Of a DNA stretch of 64,000 nt, positions 1-11,746 are shown in pieces. The stretch covers positions 411,529-475,528 of the forward strand of contig NZ_WSJB01000022.1 of the NCBI RefSeq assembly GCF_009763255.1, written 5' to 3'. Source of the stretch: Bordetella sp. 02P26C-1. GTDB lineage: Bacteria > Pseudomonadota > Gammaproteobacteria > Burkholderiales > Burkholderiaceae_B. The position numbers were made by a program, and so were the translations under genes. Under the pieces are notes generated by a model. It was not told where the DNA came from and did no database searches. It saw only the letters and a list, made by a program, of their open reading frames with translations. Positions within the stretch are counted from its first letter, which is position 1. The number at the start of each line of letters is the position of its first letter.

Positions 1-47
1 GACCCGTGTCGGTGAGAGACCGGGCCGGGTCGTGAACCTATTGTGGC

Positions 48-1676
48 TTAGAAACCAACCGCTTGACCATCGCGACGCGGATCGCTGGCTGCGACGTAGC
101 CCAGCTCGTTGTCGCTTTCGTGCATGCGCCAGATAAACTGACCGGCGCCGAAATCCATATAGGGATCGTCAACCGACTTCAGCTTGTGGCCCAAGGCTTG
201 CAGGCCGTCGACCGTCGCGCGGTTCATGGTGGACTCGATATCCAGCGTGAAATCGCGGTTGACCTTCCAACGCGGCGCATCGCAAGCCGCCTGCGGTTGC
301 TGATGGTAGTCGAGCATCCGGATAACGGTCTGCAGGTGCCCTTGCGGCTGCATATCGCCACCCATCACGCCAAAGCTCATCACCGGCTTGCCGCCACGGG
401 TCAGGAAGCCCGGGATGATCGTATGGAACGGACGCTTGCCGCCTTGAACGACGTTGGGCGACTTGGGATCCATCGAGAAGCCCACGCCACGGTTTTGCAG
501 GCTGATACCGGTACCCGGCACGACCACGCCAGAGCCAAAGCCCATGTAGTTCGATTGGATAAACGAGATCATCATGCCGTTTTCGTCGGCCGCGGTCAGA
601 TAGATCGTGCCGCCAGCATGCGGACGGCCAGCCTCGAACTGCGTGGCGCGATCCAGACGGATGAGCTTGGCGCGGCTTTGCAGATAGGCGTCCGACAGCA
701 TCTGCTCGGGCGTGACGTCCATGGTGCGCGGATCGGACACGTAACGGTACAGGTCCGAGAACGCCAGCTTCATGGCTTCGATTTGCACGTGCTGCGACTC
801 GATCGAATCGACCTTCATGTTGGCCAGATCGAAGTGCGAGCAGATGCCCAGCGCCATCAGCGCGGCAATGCCCTGCCCGTTCGGCGGGATCTCGTGCAGC
901 TCATAGCCGCCGTAGGATTTGGAGATCGGCTTGACCCAATCCGGTTTGTAGTTGCGCAGATCGTCCAGGGTCATCGCGCCGCCGCATTCCTTGGCGAAGG
1001 CGACGATCTTCTCGGCGATCTCGCCTTCGTAGTAGTCGCGGCCACCGGTAGCGGCGATGCGACGCAGCGTGTAGGCGGCCTCGGGAATACGGAAGTGCTC
1101 GCCCGGCTTGGGCGCGCGGCCATTCGGCATGAACGTTTGGGCGTAGCCCGGCTGATCGCGCAGGTCGTCAATCGCGGCGGCCCACTTGTGCGCCACGACG
1201 GGCGGCACGGCGTAGCCACGCTCGGCGATTTCGATGGCGGGCTCGAACAGGTCCGCAAACGGCAGCTTGCCGAATTTCTCATGCAGGGCTGCCCAGCCAG
1301 CGACCACGCCAGGCACGGTCACGGCGTCCCAGCCGCGCTTGGGCTGATTTGCCAGGCCATTAGCGTCGGTGCCGTATTTGGCCTTGAAATACTCCACGTT
1401 CCACGCCGCAGGCGCGACGCCCGAGGAGTTCAAACCGTGCAGCTCCTTGCCATCCCAAAGGATGGCAAAGCAGTCACTGCCCAGCCCGCAGGATACGGGC
1501 TCAACCAGGGTAATCGTGGCGGCGGCGGCAATCGCGGCGTCAATGGCATTGCCTCCCTTGAGCAGCATGCGCAGGCCAGCCTGAGCCGCCAGCGGATGCG
1601 AGGTCGACACGACATTGCGAGCAAACTGCGGAATGCGGTGCGAGGGATAAGGGTTGTGCCAATCGAAATTTTTCAT
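48..1676 (-). CDS. ggt: gamma-glutamyltransferase family protein
   Basis: This 542-residue protein matches the gamma-glutamyltransferase family of Ntn hydrolases, which cleave or transfer the gamma-glutamyl group of glutathione and related compounds. The predicted nucleophile is Thr357 in HAGGTIYLT, where autocatalytic cleavage would separate the large and small subunits. The N-terminal GGNAIDAAIA and EPVSCGLGSD motifs are typical. No signal peptide is visible, so a cytoplasmic YwrD-like enzyme is more likely than a periplasmic Ggt. It is divergent from a LysR regulator at 1791, across a 114-bp AT-rich gap with a perfect inverted repeat, which suggests local control. The exact substrate is not readable from the sequence. 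Confidence 0.93.
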   Translation of the reverse strand: MKNFDWHNPYPSHRIPQFARNVVSTSHPLAAQAGLRMLLKGGNAIDAAIAAAATITLVEPVSCGLGSDCFAILWDGKELHGLNSSGVAPAAWNVEYFKAKYGTDANGLANQPKRGWDAVTVPGVVAGWAALHEKFGKLPFADLFEPAIEIAERGYAVPPVVAHKWAAAIDDLRDQPGYAQTFMPNGRAPKPGEHFRIPEAAYTLRRIAATGGRDYYEGEIAEKIVAFAKECGGAMTLDDLRNYKPDWVKPISKSYGGYELHEIPPNGQGIAALMALGICSHFDLANMKVDSIESQHVQIEAMKLAFSDLYRYVSDPRTMDVTPEQMLSDAYLQSRAKLIRLDRATQFEAGRPHAGGTIYLTAADENGMMISFIQSNYMGFGSGVVVPGTGISLQNRGVGFSMDPKSPNVVQGGKRPFHTIIPGFLTRGGKPVMSFGVMGGDMQPQGHLQTVIRMLDYHQQPQAACDAPRWKVNRDFTLDIESTMNRATVDGLQALGHKLKSVDDPYMDFGAGQFIWRMHESDNELGYVAASDPRRDGQAVGF

Positions 1677-1749
1677 GAAAGCTCTACGCTCAAGAGAAAC
1701 AGAAAAGAAAATTCTGTACAGCCGATCAACTTACTATTGTGCTTTAATT

Positions 1750-1772
1750 AAATCAATTTGAATAATTGATTT
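1750..1772. promoter_or_regulatory. Inverted repeat between ggt and its LysR regulator
   Basis: Arms AAATCAATT (1750-1758) and AATTGATTT (1764-1772) form a perfect 9-bp inverted repeat with a 5-base spacer in the divergent intergenic region. Its size and position fit a LysR-type operator. Binding by the adjacent regulator is inferred from position only. Confidence 0.5.
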
Positions 1773-1790
1773 CTCGTAAAAAATATTTTT

Positions 1791-2696
1791 ATGAGTAGTA
1801 TTCGATTCCTACGCAGCTTTCTGGCGGTCGCCCATCACGGCTCGTTTTCCGAGGCGGCCGAACATATGGCGCTGACGCAAGCCGCCATCAGCTTTCAGAT
1901 GCGCGCACTGGAAACCGATTTGGGGCGGGAATTATTCGATCGTACCGGGCGGCTGGCTATTTTGAATGCGGCAGGCCGTGAACTGCTGCCCGAGATCAAG
2001 CAGCTGGTCGAGTTCTACGACCGGCTAAAACGGCCGCGTACTTCGCCCGGGGAGTTGGCCGGTGCGGTATCCATCGGCGCCATCGTGTCCTGCATGGGAA
2101 CGCTATCGAAGGTCGTTTCTCAACTCAAGCGACAGCATCCGTCACTGGATGTGCGCGTGTTGTCGGGCAAGGCAAGCGAACTGGCTAGCAAGGTGGAAGC
2201 CGGCGACCTGGACGCGGCGTTTGTCGTAGAAGGCACGCGCAAGGTGGCGAGCATGCAATGGACACCGCTATATCAGGAGCCGCTGGTCGTCGTCGCCCCG
2301 GCTGCTGTGAAAGCGCAATCGGCGGCGGCCGTACTATCGGCCAACCCCTTTTTACGATTCGATCGTACGCAGAGAACCGGCCGGCAGATCGACCGGGTAT
2401 TGAGAAGATTAGGCATGCACCCAGAGGAGTTTCTGGAGCTGAACGCGATCGAAACGCTGGTGGAACTAGTGCGGCAGGAGGTCGGCGTCACACTATTGCC
2501 ATTATTAAATGGCTCCAACTGGCTAAGCAGTCCCGACCTGCGGATAATCCGTTTACCCGATGAAGTCGGCCAGCCCAGCCGCAGTATCGGCATGGTCGAA
2601 CGCCGGGACCACGCCCGTCAAACGATCACGCGCGAGATCTGCGCCCAGTGCCTGGAGCTGTTTCAAGCGCGTGGTCATGCACAAACTGTCGGATGA
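1791..2696 (+). CDS. LysR-family transcriptional regulator
   Basis: This 301-residue protein has the LysR architecture. An N-terminal winged helix (residues about 2-60, with FSEAAEHMALTQAAISFQMR) is followed by a type 2 periplasmic-binding-like effector domain. It is divergent from the gamma-glutamyltransferase gene and is its most likely regulator; the inducer is unknown. The start at 1791 lies 19 bp beyond the inverted repeat and has no clear Shine-Dalgarno sequence; the leader is very AT-rich. Confidence 0.9.
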   Translation: MSSIRFLRSFLAVAHHGSFSEAAEHMALTQAAISFQMRALETDLGRELFDRTGRLAILNAAGRELLPEIKQLVEFYDRLKRPRTSPGELAGAVSIGAIVSCMGTLSKVVSQLKRQHPSLDVRVLSGKASELASKVEAGDLDAAFVVEGTRKVASMQWTPLYQEPLVVVAPAAVKAQSAAAVLSANPFLRFDRTQRTGRQIDRVLRRLGMHPEEFLELNAIETLVELVRQEVGVTLLPLLNGSNWLSSPDLRIIRLPDEVGQPSRSIGMVERRDHARQTITREICAQCLELFQARGHAQTVG

Positions 2697-2718
2697 TTCC
2701 GGTCCGACTGCACCGCGC

Positions 2719-4730
<2,012 letters not shown>

Positions 4731-4767
4731 AATGGGACTTCCCAGGCGGTTGACGACGAAACAAAAA

Positions 4768-6117
4768 TTATCGCACGCCTGTATCGCCAGACGGGTCCCA
4801 GCCGACCTCGGTTTGCACAGAATCGCCATAGGCGGCCCGCTCGCGTGCCAATTCACGCTGCAAAGCGCCGGCCAGCCCCTGTCCGACCGCGCCCACATCG
4901 GCACCCGACGGCTGCTGATAAAGACGCAACCCCAGTTCTGGCAGGATAGCCAACAGATGGTCGAACACATCGCCTTGAATGCGCTCGTATTCCACCCAAG
5001 CCGTCAATGCCGCGAAACAGTACACCTCGATAGGGATCCCATCTGACTGCGGCTCCATCATCCGCACCATCATGGACATGTCCTGACGGATTTCTGGATT
5101 TTGCTTCAAATACGCCAAGGCGTAGGCCCGCAATGTTCCGATATTGGTCAAGCGGCGGCGATTGGCCGGCACCTGCGCGATGTCTTCGCCTAATTGGCTA
5201 TTGGCCTGCTGTAACACCGTGGTCTTGGCCGTCAGATAATCGTGCAGCAGCCGAAACCGCATCAGCTGTTTCGCCTCGTCATCCGACAGAAACCGCACAG
5301 TCGAGGCATCCACGCGCAAGGTGCGCTTGATCCGCCGCCCCCCCGATTCAAACATCTGACGGTAATTGCGATAACTCTCGGAAAACAGTTTGTATGTGGG
5401 AACCGTGGTGACTGTGTTGTCCCAGTTCTGTACCTTCACGGTGTGCAGCGCGATATCGCGTACAAACCCGTCCGCGTTCGCCTGAGGCATCTCGATCCAG
5501 TCGCCAATGCGCAGCATATCGTTCGAGGTGAGCTGCGTACTGGCCACGAAGGACAGCAGTGTGTCCTTGAACACCAACAACAAAATCGCGGACACCGCGC
5601 CCAGACCGGAGATCATCCACAGGGGTGACCGATCCAGTAGGATGGAAAGCACCAACACCGTGCAGATCACAACAAGCATCAGCTTGCCGATCTGGATATA
5701 ACCCTTGATCGAGCGCGTTTGCGCGCGCGGCGTGGCCGCATACGCGTCCTGTAACGCGTTGAGCATGCCGGCCACGGCGGTGAACACGCAGATCCACGCC
5801 GCGCCATGGGCGATGCGCCCCACAACGCTGACGACGCGGTCCATATGCGGCACCAAGCCCACGCCCATGGAAACGATGGCGAATGGAACGGCATACCAAA
5901 GGTTCTGATATGCCCGCCGGCGCCGCAGCGCATGGTCCCAGTTTTTCCGACCCGTCAGAATCAAAAGCCGGTGCGCGCAGAACAGCACAATGCGCGCGCC
6001 CACCCACTGGGCAATCAACGCGACCAGCAGCAGTATCCCAATGCCGACCAACGTTTGTGCCCACGGCGCATGGGGGACGTAATCCCCGAACTGCTCCACC
6101 AAGCGATTCCAGTCCAT
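4768..6117 (-). CDS. MscS-family mechanosensitive ion channel (YbdG-like)
   Basis: This protein of about 449 residues opens on membrane stretch and releases solutes during hypo-osmotic shock. Several transmembrane segments lie in the N-terminal 200 residues (for example VGIGILLLVALIAQWVGA). They are followed by the MscS pore and beta domain (LLLVFKDTLLSFVAS, then RIGDWIEMPQANADGFVRDI). The long C-terminal extension resembles the YbdG/MscM subfamily rather than short MscS. The ATG at 6117 (MDWNRLVEQ) is preferred to an upstream frame extension because it begins at the expected N-terminus. It lies directly upstream of nadE. Confidence 0.85.
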   Translation of the reverse strand: MDWNRLVEQFGDYVPHAPWAQTLVGIGILLLVALIAQWVGARIVLFCAHRLLILTGRKNWDHALRRRRAYQNLWYAVPFAIVSMGVGLVPHMDRVVSVVGRIAHGAAWICVFTAVAGMLNALQDAYAATPRAQTRSIKGYIQIGKLMLVVICTVLVLSILLDRSPLWMISGLGAVSAILLLVFKDTLLSFVASTQLTSNDMLRIGDWIEMPQANADGFVRDIALHTVKVQNWDNTVTTVPTYKLFSESYRNYRQMFESGGRRIKRTLRVDASTVRFLSDDEAKQLMRFRLLHDYLTAKTTVLQQANSQLGEDIAQVPANRRRLTNIGTLRAYALAYLKQNPEIRQDMSMMVRMMEPQSDGIPIEVYCFAALTAWVEYERIQGDVFDHLLAILPELGLRLYQQPSGADVGAVGQGLAGALQRELARERAAYGDSVQTEVGWDPSGDTGVR

Positions 6118-6250
6118 AAACAAGCTCTGACTCCGTCGTATTGCCGGGGCAAGATCCCCACTCGTCGCCCTGCCGGCCAATTATCTACGATGTGCGCACT
6201 GCCCAGGGGGTATCGCCACCAGTTGGCGGGGCTCTATAATCCCGGCCATC

Positions 6251-7672
6251 ATGGCAAAAAACTCCACCTCCGATCAAAACCAGTTCGCCAATAAGGCGCA
6301 AGCCTGGTCCGCCCGGTTCTCCGAGCCGGTTTCCGATCTCGTCAAACGCTATACCGCGTCCGTCGATTTTGATAAGCGCCTGGCGCGATACGACATCCAG
6401 GGCTCGCTGGCGCACGCCGACATGCTAGCCGCGCAAGGCATCATTGCTGCCTCGGATCTATCCGATATTCAGCGCGGCATGGCGCAGATCCTGTCCGAAA
6501 TCGATGCCGGCCAATTCCAATGGCTGCTCGATCTGGAAGACGTGCACCTTAATATCGAAAAGCGTCTGGTCGAGCTGGTGGGCGATGCTGGCAAGCGCCT
6601 GCACACGGGCCGCTCGCGTAACGATCAGGTGGCCACCGATATCCGCCTGTGGCTGCGCGCCGAGATCGATCACCTGATCGACTTGCTGCGCCAACTGCGC
6701 CATGCGCTGGCCACGGTCGCCCTGGAAAACGCCGGGACGATCATGCCCGGCTTTACACATTTGCAGGTGGCGCAGCCCGTGACCTTCGGTCACCACCTGT
6801 TGGCCTACGCTGAAATGTTCGGCCGCGATGCCGAGCGGCTGGCCGACTGCCGCCGTCGCGTTAACCGTCTGCCGCTGGGCGCGGCTGCGTTGGCTGGCAC
6901 CTCGTATCCCATCGATCGCGAACGCGTGGCCCGTACGCTGGGCTTTGACGGCGTATGCCGTAACTCGCTCGATGCCGTTTCCGACCGCGACTTCGCCATT
7001 GAATTCTGCGCCGCTGGAGCGCTCATCATGACGCACGTATCGCGTCTGTCCGAGGAACTCGTCCTCTGGATGAGCCCGCGCGTGGGCTTTATCGATCTGG
7101 CCGACCGTTTCTGCACCGGCAGTTCGATCATGCCGCAGAAGAAAAACCCGGACGTGCCCGAGCTTGCCCGTGGCAAGACCGGCCGCGTCAATGGTCACCT
7201 GATGGCGCTGCTGACCCTGATGAAGGGCCAGCCCTTGGCCTACAACAAGGACAATCAGGAAGACAAAGAAGGCCTGTTCGACACGGTGGACACGCTGCGC
7301 GACACGCTGACGATCTTTGCCGACATGGCGGCCGGAATCAAGGTCAAGGCCGACAACATGCGTGCAGCCGCGCTGCAAGGCTTTGCCACGGCAACGGACC
7401 TGGCCGACTATCTGGTCAAACGCGGCGTGCCGTTCCGTGATGCTCACGAGGTCGTGGCGCACGCCGTGCGCGATTGCGAACAGCGCGGTTGCGATCTGGC
7501 GGATTTGTCGACGGCTGAGCTCAAGGCCTACCACGACAGCATCGGCGATGACGTGCATCAGGTGCTGACCCTGGAAGGCTCGGTGGCCGCGCGTAATCAC
7601 ATCGGCGGCACCGCCCCGGAACGTGTTGCGGAAGAGGCGCGTCGTGTACTCGAAGAAACGGCGCAGAGCTAA
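6251..7672 (+). CDS. argH: Argininosuccinate lyase
   Basis: ArgH splits argininosuccinate into arginine and fumarate, the last step of arginine biosynthesis, as a cytoplasmic homotetramer. The family signature [15 protein letters not shown] is present with the catalytic Ser in its loop. [11 protein letters not shown] (fumarase/aspartase superfamily region 1) is also present. The length of 473 residues is normal. It is transcribed alone, divergent from the channel gene and convergent with a nitroreductase, with a strong hairpin downstream. Confidence 0.96.
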   Translation: MAKNSTSDQNQFANKAQAWSARFSEPVSDLVKRYTASVDFDKRLARYDIQGSLAHADMLAAQGIIAASDLSDIQRGMAQILSEIDAGQFQWLLDLEDVHLNIEKRLVELVGDAGKRLHTGRSRNDQVATDIRLWLRAEIDHLIDLLRQLRHALATVALENAGTIMPGFTHLQVAQPVTFGHHLLAYAEMFGRDAERLADCRRRVNRLPLGAAALAGTSYPIDRERVARTLGFDGVCRNSLDAVSDRDFAIEFCAAGALIMTHVSRLSEELVLWMSPRVGFIDLADRFCTGSSIMPQKKNPDVPELARGKTGRVNGHLMALLTLMKGQPLAYNKDNQEDKEGLFDTVDTLRDTLTIFADMAAGIKVKADNMRAAALQGFATATDLADYLVKRGVPFRDAHEVVAHAVRDCEQRGCDLADLSTAELKAYHDSIGDDVHQVLTLEGSVAARNHIGGTAPERVAEEARRVLEETAQS

Positions 7673-7712
7673 GTCGCATCCGGCGCCGGTGCCCGGCGCC
7701 GCTTGATGCTGG

Positions 7713-7744
7713 CCTGCAGTCAGGCTTTACACCCTGACTGCAGG
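7713..7744. terminator. Perfect 12-bp hairpin between convergent genes
   Basis: CCTGCAGTCAGG (7713-7724) and CCTGACTGCAGG (7733-7744) are perfect inverted repeats around an 8-base loop. A second GC-rich hairpin lies just upstream at 7682-7700. There is no T tract, so this may be a transcription barrier or an mRNA 3'-end stabiliser shared by argH and the nitroreductase gene. Confidence 0.55.
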
Positions 7745-7767
7745 TCTCGCACGATACCCCTGAACGA

Positions 7768-8349
7768 TTACTCGCCCGTCCATTCCGTGACGAATTGCCG
7801 GAAATCGGGACGTTCCACCGGCGGAATCGCGCATCCCGGCGTACCCACCGCCAAATATCCCAAGAAACGATACTCCAGCGGATCAAAGCCCAAGGCTTCT
7901 TGCACCTCTTCGAGGTACGTCCCCATGCCGGTGCTCCAGAACGCGCCGTAGCCGAGTGCGTGGACACCGTTCAAGATGTTCATGACGGCCGCGCCCGTGG
8001 CCAGCAGCTGTTCCTGCTCCGGCACCTTGGGGTTGTCGTGATGAATCTGATGAGCCAGACCAATGAACAGCGGCACCTCGCTCATCCACTGACGCACCGA
8101 TTTTTCTTTTTCGGGAGTCATGCGCGGGTCGCCGCTACGCTTGACCGCGTCGAGCGCCAAATCGGCCAGGCGGCCGATAGCCTCGCCACGGATCAACACA
8201 AAGCGCCAGGGACGCAGCTTTCCATGGTCCGGCGCGCTCATCGCGGCTTGCAGGATCTCGTCCAGCTCTTCCTGCTTTGGCGCGGGCGCACGCAGGAACT
8301 TCATCGAGCGGCGCGAGGCCAACGCATGCAAAGGGGAAACAGCAGTCAT
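7768..8349 (-). CDS. Nitroreductase family protein (YdjA-like)
   Basis: This FMN-dependent oxidoreductase of about 193 residues has the nitroreductase fold: an N-terminal RRSMKFL FMN-phosphate contact, APDHGKLRPWRF, and GFDPLEYRFLGYLAVGTP near the C-terminus. This short arrangement matches YdjA/TdsD-like members. The physiological substrate is unknown. ATG at 8349 is chosen over a TTG two codons earlier. The gene is convergent with argH. Confidence 0.88.
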   Translation of the reverse strand: MTAVSPLHALASRRSMKFLRAPAPKQEELDEILQAAMSAPDHGKLRPWRFVLIRGEAIGRLADLALDAVKRSGDPRMTPEKEKSVRQWMSEVPLFIGLAHQIHHDNPKVPEQEQLLATGAAVMNILNGVHALGYGAFWSTGMGTYLEEVQEALGFDPLEYRFLGYLAVGTPGCAIPPVERPDFRQFVTEWTGE

Positions 8350-8429
8350 GGGCAAACCAATCTCATAAAAGTCATTCGAGAAACATTCTCATCATACTTG
8401 AGCGCCCCACTAAACCTCGCAGTTCCACC

Positions 8430-8864
8430 TCAGCCCAAATGGGTATGCCGCGTCGGCCGGTCATTGACCTCCATCTCCGATAGCCCATGCAGAATGCCAC
8501 AGTCATCGGTATCAGCCCGTGCCGACAAACAGCGGCGACGTAGCTCCGTGAGCTGCGTCTTTAATTGAGTCAGCTCTTTGATTCGAACCTCTACGTGGGC
8601 AATATGCGCCTCGAAGAGTTCATTGATGGGTCCGCAGCCGGCTTGATGGTCGTCCGCCAACTGCAGAATGGTGCGGATTTCTTCATGCGTCATATCCAGT
8701 GCGCGGCAATTGCGAATCAAGCGCAGACGCTCCAGATGCGCCGCGCCGTAACTGCGGTAGTTGCTGAGGGTACGCTCAGGCTCGGGCAGCAGGCCTTCTT
8801 TTTCGTAATAGCGCACGGTTTCGACGGTCGTGCCGGCGGTTTTGGCTAATTCACCGATTTTCAT
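8430..8864 (-). CDS. cadR: MerR-family Cd(II)/Pb(II)-responsive regulator (CadR/PbrR type)
   Basis: This 144-residue protein has a MerR winged helix at its N-terminus (MKIGELAKTAGTTVETVRYYE) and a long dimerisation helix. Cysteines near positions 77 (AGCGP), 112 (RRRCLS) and 119 (DDCGIL) match the Cd/Pb-binding pattern. A His-containing C-terminal tail (RPTRHTHLG) follows. MerR proteins activate by untwisting promoters with an overlong spacer, and such a promoter faces the divergent ATPase gene at 8917. Cd, Pb and Zn cannot be separated from sequence. Confidence 0.88.
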   Translation of the reverse strand: MKIGELAKTAGTTVETVRYYEKEGLLPEPERTLSNYRSYGAAHLERLRLIRNCRALDMTHEEIRTILQLADDHQAGCGPINELFEAHIAHVEVRIKELTQLKTQLTELRRRCLSARADTDDCGILHGLSEMEVNDRPTRHTHLG

Positions 8865-8916
8865 GGCGTTCTCCTCGAATCGCTGCGCGGCATGCCGCGA
8901 AATCTGGCAAGGGGGG

Positions 8917-8947
8917 TTGACCCTATAGTAACTCTAGGGTGTGAAAT
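8917..8947 (+). promoter_or_regulatory. MerR-type promoter and operator of the metal ATPase
   Basis: A -35 TTGACC (8917-8922) and a -10 TGAAAT (8942-8947) are separated by 19 bp, the overlong spacing typical of MerR-controlled promoters. The spacer contains a dyad with arms ACCCTATAG (8920-8928) and CTCTAGGGT (8932-8940), like the zntA/cadA operators. This layout predicts metal-dependent activation by the regulator encoded at 8430-8864. Confidence 0.8.
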
Positions 8948-8982
8948 GCGCGCATTGTCACCACATCGCGGGATTCCGTCCT

Positions 8983-11376
8983 ATGACTCTGCTGCGTAAT
9001 CAAACCGATGGCCACGCGCATACCGACCACGCCCATGGCGAGCAGAATGGCCACGATCACTCGCATCATGACCACGAGGCATTGGACGCGCATGTCCGCG
9101 AGGGGCATCACCATGAACACGCCGACGGGCATGCCTGCGCCGGGCATCACCATGGTCACGCCCACGAACATGCGGAACAGGAATGCTGCACACCCTTCCC
9201 CTCGGCTGAAAACGCCACGCTGCGCGCCGGCCCCGGCCAGCAACTGACTCGTCTGCGCATCGGGCAAATGGATTGCCCTACCGAGGAAACCTTGATCCGC
9301 AGGAAGCTGGACAAACTGTCGGGGGTTCATGAGGTGCACTTCAACCTCATGCAGCGCATCCTGACCGTTGTTCACGACGATGGCGCGTTGGACCCCGTCG
9401 TTGCGGCGATCAAATCGCTGGACATGACGCCCGAGGTGCTATCCGACAAGGACGCCGACGGCCCTGCTCCGCAGGAAGCACCTTCGTCGCGTACCGGCAT
9501 TCTGCTAGCCGTGGGCGGCGTATTGGCCGCGTTGTCGGAAGCCGCGCATTTTGCCAGTTTGCCCGTCGCCATCTCGGCTGTACTCGCCGTGGCCGCCATT
9601 TTGACTTGCGGTCTGGGCACCTACCGTAAAGGCTGGATCGCCCTGCGCAATGGCAATCTGAACATTAACGCGCTGATGAGCATTGCCGTGACCGGCGCGG
9701 TGCTGATTGGCCAGTGGCCCGAGGCGGCCATGGTCATGGTGCTATTCAATATCGCCGAGCTGATCGAAGCGCGCGCCCTGGATCGCGCCCGTAACGCGGT
9801 TCGTGACCTGCTGGCGTTGACGCCCCAGACCGCGACCACACGTCAGCCCGACGGATCCTGGAAGACCGTACCGGTTTCCGAGCTGCGTATCGAGGACTGG
9901 GTCCGCGTGCGCCCCGGGGAACGCATCGCCGCCGATGGCGTTATCGCCGAGGGCACGTCCGCGATCGATCAATCGGCGATCACCGGGGAAAGTCTGCCCG
10001 TGGACAAGACGGTTGGTGACGTCGTGTACGCAGGGACGGTCAACACGACCGGCGCCTTCGACTACCGCGTCACTGCCGCTTCGGGGGACAGCACGCTGGC
10101 CCGGATTATCCATGCGGTCGAACAGGCGCAAGGCGCGCGGGCACCCACGCAACGATTCATCGACCGCTTCTCGCGGGTATATACGCCAGTGGTTGTGTTG
10201 GTGGCGGTGCTGGTGGCCGTCGTGCCGCCCCTGCTATGGGGCCAGTCATGGATGGATGCGATCTACCGCGCGCTGGCACTGTTAATCATCGCGTGCCCCT
10301 GCGCTTTGGTGATCTCCACACCAGTCACCGTAGTCAGCGGACTGACGGCCGCTGCGCGTCGCGGCATTCTGATTAAAGGCGGGATTTACCTGGAACAAGG
10401 GCGCAAGCTGACCTGGCTGGCACTCGATAAAACGGGGACATTGACGCACGGCAAACCGGTGTGCACCGACTTTACCGATGGGCTGGCTGCCGACGGCGGT
10501 TCCTCCTTGGATGACGCGTTGAACGCTCCCGCCGCGCTCCTGGCAGCCGCTTTGGCCGCACGCTCCGATCACCCGGTCTCCAAAGCCGTCGCCCAAGCGT
10601 ACACTGCGGGACGGGCAAATGTCGGCCTGCCGGAGGTTCAGGACTTTGCCGCCCTGCCCGGCCGGGGCGTACGGGGTCGTGTAGATGAACAGCAGCTGCA
10701 TCTAGGCAATCTGCGCTTGATGCGCGAGCTGGGCGTAGACACGCCCGCTTTAAAGGCGCAGATCGAAGGCTATGAAGCCGAGGGCAAGACCGCGATCGCG
10801 CTGACCGATGGCGCACGGATACTCGCTGTCGCTGCCGTGGCCGATACGCTGAAAGCCAGCACCCGCGAAGCCATCACCGACCTGCACCGCCTCGGCGTAC
10901 GCACGCTGATGCTGACGGGCGACAACAACCGCGCGGCACGCGCCATCGCCGAACAGGCGGGGATCGACGAGGCCCACGGGGAGCTCCTGCCCGAGGACAA
11001 ACAACGTGCCGTCGAAGAGAAACTGAGCGATCGTGATCAAGTCGGCATGGTGGGCGATGGCATCAACGATGCGCCAGCGCTCGCGCGCGCCGATATCGGC
11101 TTCGCCATGGGTGCCGCCGGCACGGGCACTGCCATTGAAACGGCGGATGTGGCGCTGATGGATGACGACCTGCGAAAAATCGCACAGTTCGTGGGGCTGT
11201 CGCGCGCGACTCACCGCGTCCTGATGCAGAACATCGGCCTGGCGCTAGGTATCAAAGCCGTCTTCCTGGCTTTGGCTATTACCGGCCACGCCACGCTGTG
11301 GATGGCCGTCTTCGCGGATGTGGGCGCGAGCCTGCTGGTCGTGGCCAACGGCCTGCGTTTGCTGCGCATCCGGTAA
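8983..11376 (+). CDS. zntA: Heavy-metal-translocating P-type ATPase (ZntA/CadA type)
   Basis: The protein exports Zn/Cd/Pb from the cytoplasm using ATP. In order it has a His-rich N-terminus (many HxH repeats in the first 65 residues), an HMA domain with MDCPTEET, transmembrane helices, TGES (actuator), the metal-site CPC in IACPCALVIS (about residue 438), the phosphorylated Asp in DKTGTL (about residue 482), SDHP in the nucleotide domain, and GDGINDAP. The frame is open from a GTG at 8941, but that codon lies upstream of the predicted transcription start. The ATG at 8983, after GGGAT, is therefore preferred and gives 797 residues. Confidence 0.93.
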   Translation: MTLLRNQTDGHAHTDHAHGEQNGHDHSHHDHEALDAHVREGHHHEHADGHACAGHHHGHAHEHAEQECCTPFPSAENATLRAGPGQQLTRLRIGQMDCPTEETLIRRKLDKLSGVHEVHFNLMQRILTVVHDDGALDPVVAAIKSLDMTPEVLSDKDADGPAPQEAPSSRTGILLAVGGVLAALSEAAHFASLPVAISAVLAVAAILTCGLGTYRKGWIALRNGNLNINALMSIAVTGAVLIGQWPEAAMVMVLFNIAELIEARALDRARNAVRDLLALTPQTATTRQPDGSWKTVPVSELRIEDWVRVRPGERIAADGVIAEGTSAIDQSAITGESLPVDKTVGDVVYAGTVNTTGAFDYRVTAASGDSTLARIIHAVEQAQGARAPTQRFIDRFSRVYTPVVVLVAVLVAVVPPLLWGQSWMDAIYRALALLIIACPCALVISTPVTVVSGLTAAARRGILIKGGIYLEQGRKLTWLALDKTGTLTHGKPVCTDFTDGLAADGGSSLDDALNAPAALLAAALAARSDHPVSKAVAQAYTAGRANVGLPEVQDFAALPGRGVRGRVDEQQLHLGNLRLMRELGVDTPALKAQIEGYEAEGKTAIALTDGARILAVAAVADTLKASTREAITDLHRLGVRTLMLTGDNNRAARAIAEQAGIDEAHGELLPEDKQRAVEEKLSDRDQVGMVGDGINDAPALARADIGFAMGAAGTGTAIETADVALMDDDLRKIAQFVGLSRATHRVLMQNIGLALGIKAVFLALAITGHATLWMAVFADVGASLLVVANGLRLLRIR

Positions 11377-11452
11377 CACCGACGCCAGCGTTCGGTCTAT
11401 GTGCCCAGTCCGCTGAGGCGGCACAAAGCTGGCATGAGCGTATCGAGGGTCA

Positions 11453-11493
11453 AAACAAAAAGGCCGGCCCTCTGTTTCAGAGGAACCGACCTC
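11453..11493 (-). terminator. Intrinsic terminator of the cold-shock gene
   Basis: Read on the minus strand, a GC-rich imperfect hairpin (outer GGTCGG/CCGGCC, inner CCTCTG/CAGAGG around AAA) is followed by a T-rich run. It lies about 45 bp after the cold-shock gene stop. Confidence 0.75.
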
Positions 11494-11536
11494 GCGTGCG
11501 GTGCTGCAGACGCCCGGTTACGGGCGCGCAGACTCT

Positions 11537-11746
11537 TTACAGCACGGTGATTTGCGTGGCGCAGGGGCCCTTGGCGCCCTGACCAGCCACAAACGACACT
11601 CGTTGGTTTTCTTCGAGAGACTTGTGGCCGCTGCCCTGAATTTCGCTGTAGTGCGCGAAGAGATCCTTACCGCCCTGCTCCGGCATGATAAAGCCAAAGC
11701 CTTTGTCGTTGTTGAACCACTTCACGATACCGATTTCTGTCTTCAA
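11537..11746 (-). CDS. Cold-shock domain protein (CspA family)
   Basis: This small OB-fold RNA chaperone of 69 residues has RNP1 KGFGFI and RNP2-like DLFAHY. A TTG at 11746 is the preferred start ([10 protein letters not shown] follows): it gives the normal Csp length and has AGGA upstream, whereas the upstream frame extension is hydrophobic and non-conserved. About 270 bp upstream are gene-free on this strand and could hold a long 5' leader, which is common for csp genes. Confidence 0.92.
   Translation of the reverse strand: MKTEIGIVKWFNNDKGFGFIMPEQGGKDLFAHYSEIQGSGHKSLEENQRVSFVAGQGAKGPCATQITVL

Noticed and set aside
63..1751. 562-codon plus-strand open frame opposite ggt
   Set aside because: It is fully antisense to a well-supported gamma-glutamyltransferase gene; high GC leaves long open frames on the opposite strand, and the translation shows no family pattern.
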